From Bacteroidales bacterium UBA3868 (GTDB lineage Bacteria > Bacteroidota > Bacteroidia > Bacteroidales > WCHB1-69), in contig DGGS01000150.1 in NCBI GenBank assembly GCA_002392325.1, forward strand, positions 1-15,091: 15,091 bases of DNA. Reading direction: 5' to 3'. The notes under the pieces were generated by a model. It searched no databases. It saw only the letters and a list, made by a program, of their open reading frames with translations, and was not told the DNA's origin. Of the stretch, positions 14,745 to 15,091 are shown in pieces. Both the position numbers and the translations under genes were made by a program. How positions within the stretch are numbered: the stretch's first letter is position 1; the number at the start of each line of letters is the position of its first letter.

Positions 14745-15091
14745 TCACCCCATCTCTCCTTCCGCCGCCTCGTAGCCGCCGGTCTTGTTGGAACCCACAT
14801 GCCGGATGAGTCCCTGCTGCTTGAGGCGGGCGATGTGGCGGTTGGTTGAACTTTGGGAGAACTTGGATTTGGATGCGAGTTGCACAGCGGATATGCCTGG
14901 GTTCTCAGCGACAAGCCGGTATATCACTGTCTCCTTCTGGTTTTCTTTCTGCTGTGGATTACCGTCCGTTTTCTCATCGTTTTTCTTCGCTGTCGCAGAA
15001 TCAGAAAACAAATGCTGATATGCAGTTGAAACCTCGAAAGGATTTCCATCCCCGGAAACCCACAACATCCCGTTCTCGTATGAGGTTATCG
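14745..15091 (-). CDS. Winged-helix DNA-binding protein, C-terminal fragment
   Basis: The frame is open to the window edge on the minus strand, so the N-terminal part lies outside (115 residues visible). Visible parts are a start-region tail (ITSYENGMLWVSGDG), a polar linker (SATAKKNDEKTDGNPQQKEN), and a winged-helix domain: VIYRLVAENPGISAVQLASK with helix-turn-helix SQSSTNRHIARLKQQGLIRHV and a wing GSNKTGGYEAA. Such a domain often ends the AlbA_2 / ATPase-type putative DNA-binding regulators (RecG-like family of Bacteroidota), but the diagnostic N-terminal domain is not in the window, so the family call is tentative. The internal ATG at 15068 is probably not the start. Confidence 0.65.
   Translation of the reverse strand, partial: ITSYENGMLWVSGDGNPFEVSTAYQHLFSDSATAKKNDEKTDGNPQQKENQKETVIYRLVAENPGISAVQLASKSKFSQSSTNRHIARLKQQGLIRHVGSNKTGGYEAAEGEMG

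Overview
The window looks like a chromosomal piece of a T9SS-bearing Bacteroidales bacterium. Two predicted secreted proteins end in type IX secretion sorting domains, several gene starts sit just downstream of the Bacteroidota -7 box TAnnTTTG, and the enzymes have a Bacteroidota character (the 502-residue glutamine synthetase, FHS sugar transporter and C69 peptidase resemble versions I know from that group). Species cannot be named from this sequence. There are no rRNA or tRNA genes, no CRISPR array, and no transposase, integrase or phage gene. All coding gaps are shorter than 300 bases.

Layout. (1) Positions 1-1649 (+): 3' part of a large surface protein with five InlB-type B-repeats, a fibronectin III domain and a T9SS sorting domain, followed by a terminator. 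(2) 1786-5627 (+): a glutamate block, with glutamine synthetase, a small membrane-anchored protein of unknown function, and delta-1-pyrroline-5-carboxylate dehydrogenase (pruA). PruA makes glutamate and GlnA amidates it to glutamine. (3) 5831-9265 (+): dihydropteroate synthase (folP), a secreted endonuclease I with a T9SS tail, and a Xaa-Pro aminopeptidase. (4) 9530-10141 (+): a small predicted outer-membrane barrel protein. (5) 12790 down to 10233 (-): a tight three-gene operon of ribulose-phosphate 3-epimerase, a secreted SHOCT-domain protein and an FHS-family (FucP/GluP-like) sugar transporter. (6) 13029-14633 (+): a secreted C69-family dipeptidase, divergent from rpe. (7) 14745-15091 (-): the C-terminal end of a winged-helix protein cut by the window edge.

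The genes are mostly housekeeping and amino-acid or peptide-use functions: glutamine and glutamate interconversion, proline catabolism, two peptidases, folate synthesis, pentose phosphate and sugar uptake. The intergenic DNA is the most unusual part. Two gaps (9265-9447 and 12828-12985) are bounded by the same terminal inverted repeat (core GGCAATGATATAGA) around different cargo, and one 20-nt end is identical in both. A second short palindromic module (ATTCCGC...GCGGAAT) occurs in opposite arrangements at 5688-5781 and nested at 12861-12946. Other hairpin pairs occupy 3304-3372 and 7778-7829. Together they suggest small non-autonomous repeat families that use gaps between genes, some lying against promoters.
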